Shown piece after piece: positions 1-11,700 of a DNA stretch of 24,634 nucleotides; the first letter of the stretch is position 1, and the number at the start of each line of letters is the position of its first letter. Where the stretch lies: positions 1 to 24,634 of the forward strand of contig BAAFSQ010000147.1 of NCBI GenBank assembly GCA_054661495.1, read 5' to 3'. The translations under genes were made by a program, and so were the position numbers. The notes under the pieces are model-generated. The model was not told the DNA's origin and made no database searches. It saw only the letters and a list, made by a program, of their open reading frames with translations. Origin of the DNA: Zygophlyctis sp. KS116. Its lineage: Eukaryota > Chytridiomycota.

Positions 1-66
1 ATTGTCCATTATGAATATGATCTGGATGTTCATGATGTAAACCTGGCCGTCGGTGTTCAGAAATAA
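1..66 (+). CDS. 3' end of an unidentified protein-coding gene (partial)
   Basis: Frame 1 is open from the left edge and ends at TAA 64-66, giving 21 residues that end in NLAVGVQK. It converges on the LIM-RhoGAP gene with only 47 nt between the stop codons, which fits the compact layout. An AATAAA overlaps the stop. The fragment is too short to identify, and a chance open frame cannot be excluded. Confidence 0.35.
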   Translation: MVHYEYDLDVHDVNLAVGVQK

Positions 67-67
67 A
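62..67 (+). terminator. candidate polyadenylation signal AATAAA
   Basis: AATAAA overlaps the TAA stop of the partial + strand ORF at the left edge. Its placement at a gene's 3' end supports that ORF being real. The hexamer is common by chance in AT-rich DNA. Confidence 0.25.
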
Positions 68-113
68 TTATTCCCCTATGAAATGTTTTGAATATCAGTT
101 TGACATCAATTTT

Positions 114-2712
114 TTACGCCATATCCGAAGAATTATTGACCTTCATTTTGCGGATAATTTCCTTCCGATATTGATTGACTATTTCTTTAGGAGAAAGATT
201 ATTAGATATATTTTTCCCGGTCAATCGCACAGATTGATTATCTTCAAGTCCGATCGCTATGGCAGCTATTTTGTCAGGAACCGTCCATAACTCTTTTTGA
301 TGGAGTATGATTGATTTGAACACAGATGTAGATAATGATAATTCGTCAATCGATTGTTCATTTAAGCATGGATTTAGTATACTAGGAGCAATTATAGAAG
401 CTATACTTTCAACATTCATCTTATTCCCGGATTCGTCCTGTGTAAAATGCACTTTAAGACATTCAAAGAACCAAGCAAGAACTTGCAAAAGCTCTAAATT
501 GAACTTTGGGAGAAGGCACAGTACATAATTCAACGCTTCAAGCCTTTTAGAGTTTGTATCAAGTTCTAAAAGATGAAAATGCGATAATGATTACTTTGGG
601 AGACTATGAAAGCACGATAAAGTCTTGTAGTTAGCAATGGTTCTGGGAGATCCCTAAGGTATTTTTTCATCAGGGCGGCAAGTTGGATAGAAGAAAGGCC
701 GTCAAGCAAGATATTGAAGGGATCACTGTTGCAGGCCTCTGAAAATATTCGTAATTTTTTGATATTTCCATTCATACGGAAAATGCCATCTGCAGACAGG
801 TCTATAACATTTAAATTCTCGAAAGAATACCACTTTCAAGTAAAGCTGCTACCAAATTTCTAAAAAAAAGAGGAATACGATTTTTACGAACGTACTGTGG
901 TCCCAGATTTAAGGTGCATCCGTAATTCTCGATCTGAGATTCTAACGGAGCTCCAAAATATCCCTTTACTTAAACATAAAATAGGTATAAGAAACTACCT
1001 TGAATCTTCTGGTTTTGATTTGGAATCATGGGTCGGACTTTTTCTAAAATCTTTGACCAAACCGTCGCTTTCCGACTTTTCGCCAAAAACATCAGCTCTC
1101 TGAATGTAAAAAAATCAGAAACTAAGGCATGGAGCGAGATTACAGCCAATTGTCGGGCAATTATTAATTCATATCCTGATAAATCGGAAATACAAATATT
1201 AATAGTTTTTGATGTATTGACAGTTCCCGCCATTTCCTTTCGGTGTGAAAATAGAGCAAACTGAATTTTATTACGGTTTCCTACTACTTCTGTTTCAGAA
1301 GATGATTCAGTGGATGAATCTTCACTTGAACTTATTTGGCGCAATTGATTTTCAGAAGCATCAGCGATCTCTTGAAATTCATCAAGGTTAGCTAAAATTA
1401 GAAAAATGAAAGTTACGTGGATAAATCACATTAAAATGGCTACAAAGCTTTTTCAATCCATTGATGAGCAAAAAACTGTATTGCTCTAGTCTTGAAACTT
1501 GCCTAACTGCATGGAATTCATTGGCAGGGTGCTTTGGGCAGAATAATTCAGCGTCATTTGCATAAAATGTTTGCCTTTCTGGATATGATTCTCCACAAAT
1601 AGCACATTTCAGGCATGATGAATGCCATTTTTTACCAAAAGACCCCCAACAATCCTCTTCTAGTGGCACATTACAGCTGATGCAATTAGCTTGTCCATCT
1701 AATTCTAAAGAATTACCCCCTGACCTTGGAAAAATTGATCCGGACTCTAATAGGGTAACAAACTGCATGAGCATATCGGTAGAACCTTTTGATTCTAATC
1801 GCATAGCTTCACTTAATCCACCACGTAGTACAGTCTTCAAAGATTGTGCTATGCAAGTAACTAGAGAAATCAATTCTTCAGTGACCGGATTTATATGTTC
1901 TGATTTTGTTGTTGATGAAAGTATACATAAAAATTCAGTAATTCTTTGAGACAACAATTTTACATCATTAAATGGTATTTGAGATTTTTCAAGTATTTTA
2001 TCTGATTCAATTTCTAAAGAATATAGGGAGAAAAACAAACTTTCAATATAATTTGAGAATTCCAGGACTTGAATACTTATTTGAACATAATCTGAATTCG
2101 AGAAGTGAATTAGAATTGTGGATATACATTCTGCTGATGCATCTTCATAATTTGATAGTAAATTCAACACTTTTTCTACCATTACATTGGACAATTCCGA
2201 ATTATCTTCTTTTTCTATTTTAACATTCCAAAGTTTGTAGAGTTTGTAGCAATTAATATGCCATTGATCTATTTGACCATTAAGTTGAACATATTCATTT
2301 TTAATAAATTGTTTGCAGCCAGAACAAATCTCTGCAAAGTTTTTAGCATAATGAGTTTCACAGTATATTTTCCCTTGCCTCTCATAATAAGCATCTTTTG
2401 GTTGCAAGATTAATGGACATTCCGAGCAAGTAAAATGTTCCAAATGATATTTATGATTAGCATTCACAAAAGGCCCTTTGATCGGTTCTTTGCAATTATT
2501 ACAGAGTAGATCTATTGATTTGTAATAGCAAAATTCCTAAAATATAAAACAAATTAAAGTACACAAAGTAGCCGTTCTTTTGATCCATGGAAAACATCCA
2601 AATCCTTTAAACAATCAGAACATTTAAAACATGAAAGATGAAAAGGCTGGTCTAGAGCATTGACATATTTGTCCAAAGGATGAATATCTAGTGCGCATTT
2701 GGTACAGATCAT
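114..2712 (-). CDS. RGA1: LIM-domain Rho GTPase-activating protein (Rga1 family)
   Basis: Six exons (2712-2563, 2536-1417, 1391-999, 968-831, 801-595, 565-114) encode 819 aa. Introns are 26, 25, 30, 29 and 29 nt. Two N-terminal LIM zinc-binding domains (about residues 3-110) are followed by the fungal Rga hallmark, a half LIM reading CSGCKQFI...WHINCYKLYKLWNV, then a spacer and a further LIM (CISC...WHSSC..C..C). A C-terminal RhoGAP domain starts near residue 555, with the arginine finger in GIFRMNG (Arg609) and YLRDLPEPL. The family stimulates GTP hydrolysis by Rho/Cdc42 GTPases in polarity control. An oddity is that the usual Asn of the xPN motif is Ser (APSIL, Ser731). The start is the only in-frame ATG after an upstream stop. 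Identification rests on domain order and motifs. Confidence 0.9.
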
Positions 2713-2771
2713 TACTTTAACAATATTAAATATGTTTCTTTGATAGAGTCCGACCGTTTGACGTCATCCAT
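2712..2771 (-). other. upstream ORF (19 codons) ending on the LIM-RhoGAP start codon
   Basis: An ATG at 2769-2771 opens a 19-codon frame beginning MDDVKRSDSIKET. Its TAA shares its last base with the A of the main ATG (TAATG). This is the classical arrangement for termination-reinitiation, so it could damp or regulate translation of the LIM-RhoGAP if the transcript starts upstream of 2771. The start of the transcript is unknown, and the ORF may simply be untranscribed promoter. Confidence 0.3.
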
Positions 2772-3033
2772 ATATTGAGCGCTATCGTAAATGAGTACGT
2801 CATCGTCCCATGATTGCACTCATCCATCATTAATAAGCAACCGTTTACCGCTTCAATAAACTCAAAAGATCACCAACTATAACTGATACATTATTTTCTA
2901 TTAATGGACCTGTTCTACAAAAGGACAAGATGAATCATTGGAAACGCGAGAAGTAATCTGAAATATTACGGATGGTTATAATACACATTTTGATGCAATG
3001 ATCTTAAAATATAAACAATCATCATTGATCTTC
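2713..3033. promoter_or_regulatory. intergenic region between APC2 stop and LIM-RhoGAP start
   Basis: This 321-nt gap lies between two - strand genes and should hold the APC2 3' end and the LIM-RhoGAP promoter. It contains a perfect CRE palindrome, a second half-site and a short upstream ORF. I found no convincing extra exon, tRNA or repeat on either strand. Confidence 0.5.
2759..2802. promoter_or_regulatory. CRE palindrome TGACGTCA plus TACGTCA half-site
   Basis: TGACGTCA at 2759-2766 is the full ATF/CREB-type bZIP palindrome, 47 nt upstream of the LIM-RhoGAP ATG. TACGTCA at 2796-2802 is a second, weaker copy. An 8-nt palindrome is unlikely at one given promoter by chance but is not proof of binding. 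The palindrome also lies inside the short upstream ORF. Confidence 0.4.
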
Positions 3034-4992
3034 TCATTTTAGTACAAATTTTGATCCGCTAATCTGCACAAAATCACTTTTTTCCAGGAAATCAGAGAGT
3101 TCAACCACACTAAATGAAATTATATTCAACATGCTAAGTGTAGAATACATTGTTTGAGCATCTAAAGGTCCCAAGTTAGTAAGCATGCCTGTGATAAAAG
3201 GGATTAATGGGCTCAGATCAATTTCATTATCAATAATGTCTGGTAAATGTTCTTCATCTTCTATTATTTAAGAAATAAATAAATCACCATAATCCAAATC
3301 TATTCTAGTCTCCAAAACCTTCCATGTTTCATCAATATTAGCTAGAATTCCTTTCCTTTCCCAGAATCTACAGATATCTTTAACTTTATCCACTTCCATT
3401 CCTAATTTATTTGCCAGGAATGATTCTTCAAGCTCTTCTTGATGGCTGAATTCCTCTAATAATAATGCTTGAATTGGAAGTGCTTTTTGTGTAATAGTTC
3501 GATCCTTCAAATGAATTTCAATATCTACAGATCCAAGAGTATGATCCCAATAAACAGATCTTGCAGGTTTAAGTCTAGAAAATACTTTTGTATAAGAATC
3601 AAAAAATCTAATGTTTAGTCCACTGGATTACTTGTAATTTTTCAAATCAACTTTTTGATGATCCAATTTCTTTGGCCAATAATGTTGAGAACATACAATT
3701 GATCTGAAACTAATATTCTAGATTAAGTAATCATACAATTACATTTTTCTGTTCTTCATTAAAGCGAGAATATATTCTTTTTGAGTCTTTCAAGTCTTTT
3801 AACATAACCTCGCAGTTACTCAAACAATTTTCCCCTAAAAAAGATTTCAGAATTTCTATATCCTTAATCTACATCTTTAATTTTTAAAAATTACTTCTTC
3901 GTCAATATTATAATCATCACAGTTTAGTAATCTGTTCATGAGCATGTTTTCAAATTCAGTGACAAAAACCGAATGATCTTGATATATTGACAATAAATGA
4001 CTTGCAACTACAATTATTATCAAATATATACCATTAGAATCACTTTTGTCAGTTTCTGGATCTAAAAGTATATCCAAGATACATTTAACAGAATCCGATC
4101 GTGTGCTACTCTTAGTTTCATTCAATTTACTTTATATAAGAATGTATGTTATCAATAAAGCTCCCTTGATTACAAACTCTTTTAACATCTATCCAATCCT
4201 TCATTTCATCTAAAAATCCAAATATATTAATCAAACACGACAAAATATCTTGTGTGCTTGCCTATAATTAATTCTTTAAATTCATACAGATGGTTGCAGT
4301 AGCCTTGAGTCTATAGAATGACTTAATTCCAGTAATAGTTCTTCTTTTTGATTAAATCTTTTCATGCATCTCTATATTTTTTAAAATGTAAATTACCTTT
4401 AAATCATTAATCAATGCAATTGAATTAGGATAATCTGTCACAATATCAAACACTGAATGTATCCTATGTAAGCATAATGACTTGTACAAGTGAAATTCCA
4501 TTCTATTTTTCCATTCAATCGAATCTTGAAAGAAAATGTCCAAGCACGGTAAAATTTGCTCGAACCATTCCAAGCACTGATCCAAATCTCTGGAAAAAGT
4601 AAAATTTTCAATTTCCAAGAAAATTATTTCCGACAATAAAGGAGAAAAATCCAATCCCAACTCATGTCCGTCCTTTAAAACTTCAATAAATACTGGATTT
4701 AAATCCCCATAAAGTGCATTCATTGCATCTTCCTTGATCCAGATAAAAAAATCAGATAATTTCGCTTCAATATTGTTTTTTATAAATCGTTTTAATTCTG
4801 GAAAAGTTGAAAATTTGTAAGATTTCAGTAAATTGAGCAGTTGACTTTTATTATCTCTTGTTTGTGAAAACAAGGCCTTGAGCTCACTCCTTAAATAGTC
4901 TTTGGAATTATGACAAAAGAATTACATTTTTGTATTTCTATCGCGTCCCTGTCAGCAGCCATGGAGACAGCATGCGTTGATGTGTTTGCCAT
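3034..4992 (-). CDS. APC2: Anaphase-promoting complex subunit 2 (cullin-like)
   Basis: Nine exons (4992-4926, 4899-4397, 4371-4288, 4261-4131, 4105-3895, 3868-3743, 3717-3632, 3607-3288, 3260-3034) give 584 aa. The eight introns are 24-27 nt. APC2 is the cullin scaffold of the APC/C ubiquitin ligase and works with the RING subunit APC11 in the nucleus to degrade mitotic regulators. Family marks are CEVMLKDLKDS, SQHYWPKKL, the segment running from WDHTLGSVDIEI to KDRTIT, and a C-terminal winged helix with GMLTNLGPLD in the last 70 or so residues. It is shorter than the roughly 680-850 aa of yeast and human APC2, mostly in the N-terminal cullin repeats. The first in-frame ATG is 4992; an ATG at 4962 is an alternative start. 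One intron (3261-3287) has a GTGA donor. Confidence 0.93.
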
Positions 4993-5069
4993 TGAAAACC
5001 TACTTTTGGCGTTGGACCTTGAGCCATCTTCAATAAGGTCATATTATATAAATATTATTCTATTATAGA

Positions 5070-8000
5070 CTATTTAGGCTTTTCAAACGGTAATTTTTTC
5101 TTTCCGGCTTTGAAGCTTGGCTTTGAATTTTGAGAGCCAATGTCTTGTAAATCATGGCATACAAGTTTATGATAAATAGATTCATTTTTAACTTTTTTAG
5201 AATATTCCACCCGTTTCTTGACAGCTCCTGAGAATGAGAAAAATAACGAATCTCTTTTAATTGTAATTAGATCTGATGGAATTTTCCAGTCCTCTGCTTC
5301 TTTTTTTCTAGCCCAAAATACTTTCCATTTACTAATGCATTCAGATCTTATAGATCTAATCTTTAATCTTCTTACGTTTTCTTTGAAATCAACTACATTT
5401 TCATTTGCAACTTTTGAGGATTTAGCTGCTCCTCCAGTCCAAGTTTCAAGTAATTGTTTTTTCATGTCCTTCTTAATTCCAAGTAATATTTCATTTCTTT
5501 GTGCTTCTAGTAGATTTTCTTCTTCGACATCTGGTGGTAATTTCATAAATGTATTTGGATCTTCTAAATTCCAATTTCTGGTTTGTCCGAAAAATCCAAT
5601 AAAATCTCCACTTGAAGTCCATATTCTGAGAGTAGCATCTTTAGATGCTGTTAGAATAATTTTTAGAGATTCAATATAACAAACACTAAAAATTCAACTT
5701 TATGATTTTACCTAGATATAGTTACTATATGGGCTCTCCAATTATACAATGCATGTACGTCAGAATCTTTCGTAGCATTAAGTACTTCAAGAATGCTCAC
5801 AATCTTAAATTTAATATTAATACGAATCTTACACGCATATGTCCTTTAGATCCTGAAATAATTAAGTTTTGATTTTGTTCATCAATACACATTGAAGTAA
5901 GCCCTTCTTCTTGATATAATTGCAAATTTATCTAAATATTAGTATTTAAAGTTTACTTCTGATATTAAATCTGCAGTATTCAAGTTCCAAAGTCTAATAC
6001 ATCCATCCGCATGACATGATGCAATACAAAGTTGGCCATTAGTTGAATCTTTTATAAATAAAATCTTTTCAACAGGTTTCTCATCATGCTTTTTCAATGA
6101 TAAAAATGGATCCCTTAATGCAAATCTTATAGTACCACCTTCCAAGTTCCATAAGAGTATCGCACCATCCGTACTCCCAGTAGCAAGCCAATGGGGTTCA
6201 TGGAAAGCAACAGTGCATATATCACCTTGATGGCCTTTATGAACACTGTTTCCAACACCATTTAAAACTTTAGCTGGTATTGATTCATTTTCATCAGGAT
6301 CATCAAGATATATATTGATTAAACGATCCCATCCAACACCAATAATATATCTATTATACCCCTTATTTTATTCATTTTAAAGAATATACCATTTCAATGT
6401 AGCAAATGTCGTCAATTTCTAAATTATTATCCTTGGTCATATTCTTCAAAATCTGGCCATTATTATAATTCCACATTTTCATAACTCCATCTCTACTTCC
6501 CGTGATCAATCTACGTCCACTTTTGTCAAAGCAAACGGATGTCAATTCATTTTTCTATTTGAATAAATAATACTTTTGAATTACCCCATGAGCGTTTTGA
6601 TATTGAAAGATTTTACTTCCTGTTGACGGATCCCAAATTGTTACTGTTCCATCTTGACTTGCACTAACAATCTAGCATAAAGTTTCCTTGTTTACCTGAT
6701 GGAAACTTATATGAAACATTACAGACACTACTGCTGACTCGTGACTTTTTGGAACCAGACGTTTTGATCCAGCATACAACTAAAGATTACAATATTTTAA
6801 GATAATACAGGCCATGACTCTATTTTGTCACTTCCAGTTATGATTTGTCTGTTATAGCTATCATAGTATATTGATGTTATAATATTATCTGGTCTATGAG
6901 CAATACGATCATAAACAGTTTGTAGACATTGTAAATTTTTAGCATTCCATACTTTAATAACTTTATCATCTGCTAATGAAATTATATGACTTTGTTCATG
7001 ATTAATGATAACTTTTGAAATAGCAGCAGTATGTCCATACAAACAAGCAGTCGGTTTTGATAAAACATATGGATTCCATAATCGACTTTACTTAGACGAA
7101 AATAATTACATAATTTTGTCTCTTCCTCCAGTGACCATAAAACTTGGTCTTTTAATAAAATCAAATGCCTTTACTCCTAATGGAACATCAATCCGTCGAA
7201 TAGTTTTCCGTTCCACGTCTCCAAGTATTAATGATGTATTACTAACAGAAGAACAAGTAATAAATGCATTCATTTCTTCAGAATATCGTACTTGTAAAAC
7301 CCAATCAGAATGACATTTTCTCTAAAATTATTATATAAAAAAGGTACCGACATCATCATAATATGATATTTTTCAAAACTATCCCTCTTGATTAGAAATT
7401 GTTGAGTTAAAAAATCATTAAATTCATTTTCTGAACTATTATCAACCAGAAATTTCCTTCTCATTTTGAATATATTTACATTTCCCCCATCGTCTCCAAC
7501 AAGTATTAAATCCACATCATCATCATAATTACCTGAATAATTTAGAGAAATTTAGGAAAATTACTAGAGTAATGCAAGCATAATGGATTATATTCCAATT
7601 GTGAAATAGAAGCAATCATTCTCGGTTTTATAGATGTTATATCAAAAAATGATAATCGTCGATCATCTGTAATCAGAGCAATCCTATTCAATTCTTGTAA
7701 ATATTTTGCATCTGCGACCCAAGAAGCTTTTGGAGTAAAATCTCTAATATTTATATATCGTTGTAATTGTAAATTTGTAGACCATAAACTGATAGATCCT
7801 TCTCTTCTACAATATTAATAAAATTAATTACCCAACAGTAACATATTTCTTTTCTCTATTAATAAAGAATAGAAAAATCAACATATCCCGATGAGGAACA
7901 CTTGATAATCTTTTAGATTTTTCATTTATAATTGGTACTGTAAATGTTTCTTCTAAAGACACAGTCATCATATAAGAAGAAAATTCATCCCAAGAGACTG

Positions 8001-8291
8001 TTCCATCTGAATTAGCATCAATTTTGTTAAATAAAGTTGTCAATTCATCATTTGATAAATTCCCACCCAATACTTTATCAAATACTTTTAAAAACTAGTT
8101 TTAGTTGAAATAAATACCATTTCTAAATCAAATCCACTAGATCCATCTTCATTTGTATGATTTTCAAACAATGATTGTAATTGTTCAAAGTGTTTTATAT
8201 TCATATGTTCTCTAATATCATTTCTTTCCTCTTTATTAGCCATATACGTCATCCAACGGGAATTTCCATGAGACTTGAGAGCATTAATCAT
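5070..8291 (-). CDS. CFAP337: Axonemal EF-hand/WD40 protein CFAP337 (WDR49-like)
   Basis: Thirteen exons (8291-8118, 8094-7832, 7806-7565, 7532-7348, 7321-7110, 7085-6809, 6779-6696, 6671-6585, 6554-6390, 6361-5957, 5931-5833, 5803-5712, 5685-5070) encode 966 aa. The twelve introns are 23-32 nt. A canonical calcium-binding EF-hand loop (Asp84 to Glu95, DANSDGTVSWDE) is followed by a long WD40 array, for example DGTVTIWDPSTG, DGVMKMWN, DGAILLWN, DGCIRLWN and DATLRIWT, and a basic tail. EF-hand plus many WD40 repeats is the WDR49/WDR64 (CFAP337) architecture of ciliary doublet-associated proteins. The first ATG (8291) overlaps a + strand ORF. ATGs at 8252 and 8243 would avoid the overlap and keep the EF-hand. 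The stop is 77 nt upstream of APC2 on the same strand. Confidence 0.85.
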
Positions 8292-8732
8292 CCAAAAGTA
8301 CTCTTATCATCCCAAGAATGGTCTTCTTCCAAAAGACTAGTAAACTTATTTTCTCATGCTATTTGGAAAGTAATATATAGAATAAGAGCACAAAAACTAT
8401 TGTCTAAACTCAAAAATCACAATAATACTATTATTGAACAATCTATTAAAGACAAGAAAATCAGACTCCCTCTTACATTTCTAAATAATCAGACTCTTGA
8501 AAGAGGTAAATCTCTTTCAACCATTCCAAAAGAAATCAACCTTTTCAAAACTCCATTCAAGCTTTCAACAGAGTTGAGCCAGACTTTATTCGTTTCTAAA
8601 GACTTTATAGCCTTTAAACCAAATGACTATTCTACAACTATTCAGTGGAAATTTAAAAGCTCAACTAAAACTAAAACTGATTTATTAGAATCTAGTGGAA
8701 TTGCAAGATTCCTGAAACCTCTAAGTTTGTAA
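8268..8732 (+). CDS. Hypothetical 154-aa protein between CFAP337 and IFT140
   Basis: An intronless + strand ORF of 154 aa starts at ATG 8268 (MRLESINHPKVLL). It fills the only space between two - strand genes, overlapping the first 24 nt of CFAP337 head to head and the last 12 nt of IFT140 tail to tail. It is basic, with a helical segment (AIWKVIYRIRAQKLLSKL) resembling calmodulin-binding or IQ-like helices and a proline- and phenylalanine-containing C-terminal part. From memory this helix recalls the middle of CFAP221/PCDP1, a calmodulin-binding partner of CFAP46, but I could not test that and it would be only a fragment. No signal peptide is evident. The open length plus the lack of any other gene here supports coding; the start is uncertain because the frame is open back to 8181. 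Confidence 0.5.
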   Translation: MRLESINHPKVLLSSQEWSSSKRLVNLFSHAIWKVIYRIRAQKLLSKLKNHNNTIIEQSIKDKKIRLPLTFLNNQTLERGKSLSTIPKEINLFKTPFKLSTELSQTLFVSKDFIAFKPNDYSTTIQWKFKSSTKTKTDLLESSGIARFLKPLSL

Positions 8733-11700
8733 TCCCAACCAGTCCAATACTTGATGATCCAACTCTAAAGAGGAAATATCAACTTTTTCTAATAAATCTT
8801 TAGCACTTGGCAAGTCTTGATTGTTATAATAGAGTTGTAATAATAGATTACAAATATCTAAATTTGAGACTCCAGAGTCTTTTTCTTGTAATAATTCTTT
8901 TAATTCCTTTATATACTCTACAGACTTGGCAAGAGAAGCTTCAAGAAACCTTTCTTGACAATATATAGACTTTTCTAGACTAGAAATTCGTTTAGATCCA
9001 GATTTTTGAGCATATTTTAAAGCTTCCTTATTAGCTGCTATCGCCTAGAGTTAAGTCTTGTAAATACCTGAGAATAATTAGAATAGTCTAAAACTTCAAT
9101 TCCTGCACAAGATTCATAAAATGCAACTAGAGACTCGTATGATTTTGCCTAATATTACCAAATATATACATACTCTTGTATAAAATGTAATTATTGCCTT
9201 TAAAATTGAGGAATCCTTTCTCCATTCCAAAGACTGGAGATAATTTCCAGCAATTACATAAATCTCTGAAACTTCTCTTCCCAATATATCTAGTCTTATA
9301 ATTTTAGTAATTACTAGCAAAATGTATGATCCTGTCTTTATCTCCTGATCTAAGAAGAGCTTGCATAGCAGCCATTTTTTGTCCTGATTGAATATACTTT
9401 TTACATGCCAACAAATATAGTCCCTGATTCATACAAAGTTGTGCAATTTGAATTAAATCAGACTCTACACTACCAACATTCTCTAAAACTGATTCATTTG
9501 GCACAATTTTGTACTCTTGACAGATTTTAATACCTTTTTGAATATTTCCAGAATTGAAGTATGCAATAACTGCCTTTCCATACAGTTGATTCTCCATAAA
9601 TAAATTCCCACACTTCTCTAATAGACTAGTATTTGTTTTTTCATGCAATATGAGTTCTGACAAACAATCAAATAATTTGTGTTGGAAACAAAGTTCAAGA
9701 GCTCTTCCAGTTGATCCACTTTTACGATATAATAGTATAGCTTTTTCAATTTGTCCTGGAATACTTTCAAAGTACCTGAATTTACTGTAAATAAAATACC
9801 TGGCTACGTCCTTCATACATTCAATCGATCCTTGAAGTGCTAGTCTCATTAATTCTCCATCCAGTTGATGGTCTTTACAAACTTGAATAGCATTGCCATG
9901 ACAATTAGATTTGGCATAATAATTAACGGCTTCAATTGGCTGATATATTAATTAATAAATTTATACCTGGTTATTGTCTTCAAAGTATCTTGCCAAATGG
10001 TACGATGCAGTCACATTATTACTAGACTCAACTAGTTGAACCGCTTTTTCTAATTCTCCAGTAAAACAATACATTCTAGAGAGACTTAGAGTATCATTGG
10101 CCTTTTCATAGTATTTTATAGATTCTTCAATGTTTCCAACACTTTCCATGTATTGTCCCCACCATTTATAAAGGTTGGAGTCGTCTTTGGCGTCAATATA
10201 CTCTTTTAACTGCTCCAGTTTTTGGATTTTATACAGCATTCTAGGGATTTGAATATGGGAATTTCCTGCTTTTTCAAGAGCTGCAATTGATCCAATTATA
10301 TCTCCAATACTAGATAAATAAGTTGCATATTTAAAGAATTCTTTTCTTTGTCCAATCGAATTTTCTGAATCAAGAGATGATTCCCATTTTCCAGTATATT
10401 GATAAAGACTGTTTACAAGATCCTTTCTACCTTTCGATTCGTAAATTTCTTGTGCATCGTCGTACAAACCCAAGCTTATTGCAATTAGACCATATTTGGC
10501 TTCGTCTGTTTCATTATTTAATTCTCGAAGTGATCTTAATGCTTTGGCATCTCCTATTTTAGAGAGGCAGAGTCTAGCAATGTCCAGTCTTTTAGATTTG
10601 ATACTCATTGTAGCCAAAGTTTTCCATATTTGAGGATTATTTATAAATCTAACTGCTCGAACAGCATCATCTATTTTTCCCAACTTTAGAAAAAGACTAA
10701 AGTCTGTAATCATTTTAAGAATTGAAGAGTCTCCTTCGCTAATATGTTCGTAATTCTTTAATTTTTGTTTTAATATAATGCTTTCTATTTTGTCTTGTTC
10801 TTGGCCCTATATTTTAAAAAAGAGAATTTACCAGAGTTAAAAAAAGATTGTATGGCATGTCGGATTGGAAAAGAGTTCCAGACTGAGGAGTAATATATCT
10901 GCTTAATTCTCCTATTCCCGAATCCATGATATACATGGTTAGTGTATTGGATTCTACGACTGAATCTAGAATTAAATTATTTCATAATACCTAAATTTTT
11001 GGTTTCTATTTCGCATGTAAATAATCTTGGATCATTAGCATCCCAAACATGTTTAGAGATCTATATTATGAGTGTATAAGCAGTACAATAGAATTGGCTG
11101 GGAAATCGTGACAAAGTAAATTGTCATTCATGATATCATACAAAAATAACTGAGCTATGCTTGAATTTGAAGAAGCCAAGTTTGCTAAACTTTAATTTAT
11201 TGTAATTCACCTTGAATAGATATTATAGTACTATTGCTATTTGTTTTGATATCTCTTATATTTGATAGTGCAGACAATGATTTGGTTGCAATTAATTTTG
11301 GCTCTCTCCTTTGAATATCATACAGTTTTAAGTCATCCCCTGCAATCTAAAATATTATTCCATTTAGTTTTACAAGAGCTAATACTTGCTGTCCAACCAC
11401 CAAATTAGTAATAGAATGTTGATGAGCTGATATAGTTTGCTTTTTAATACCAGAATAATTATAAACTTCCAATAAATTCCCTGACGCTATATATATCCCA
11501 CTTTTATGAATTGCAAACAATGATTGCTCTATTGGTAATGTAACAGAAGGAGATAATTCAATCGAGTCATTTGTGAATTTATATATTTGCAATAACAATC
11601 CTGTCCAAATTCCTAGTGCCTGATCACAGATTGCTAATTTTTTAATAAGAGCTTTGGATTGTGCGACATGTTTAATCTTTAGTCAGATTTAACTGTACTT

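Noticed and set aside
802-830. Possible frameshift mutation in the RhoGAP domain
   Set aside because: A 29-nt GTATTC...TATAG intron restores the frame and gives LLESDLSADGIFR, as expected for the family.
1680-2223. Two + strand ORFs of 83-89 codons
   Set aside because: They are shadows of the second exon of the LIM-RhoGAP gene, which has clear LIM ligands on the - strand.
5218-5679. 153-codon + strand ORF
   Set aside because: It is antisense to the last exon of CFAP337, whose protein sequence is continuous and family-like on the - strand.
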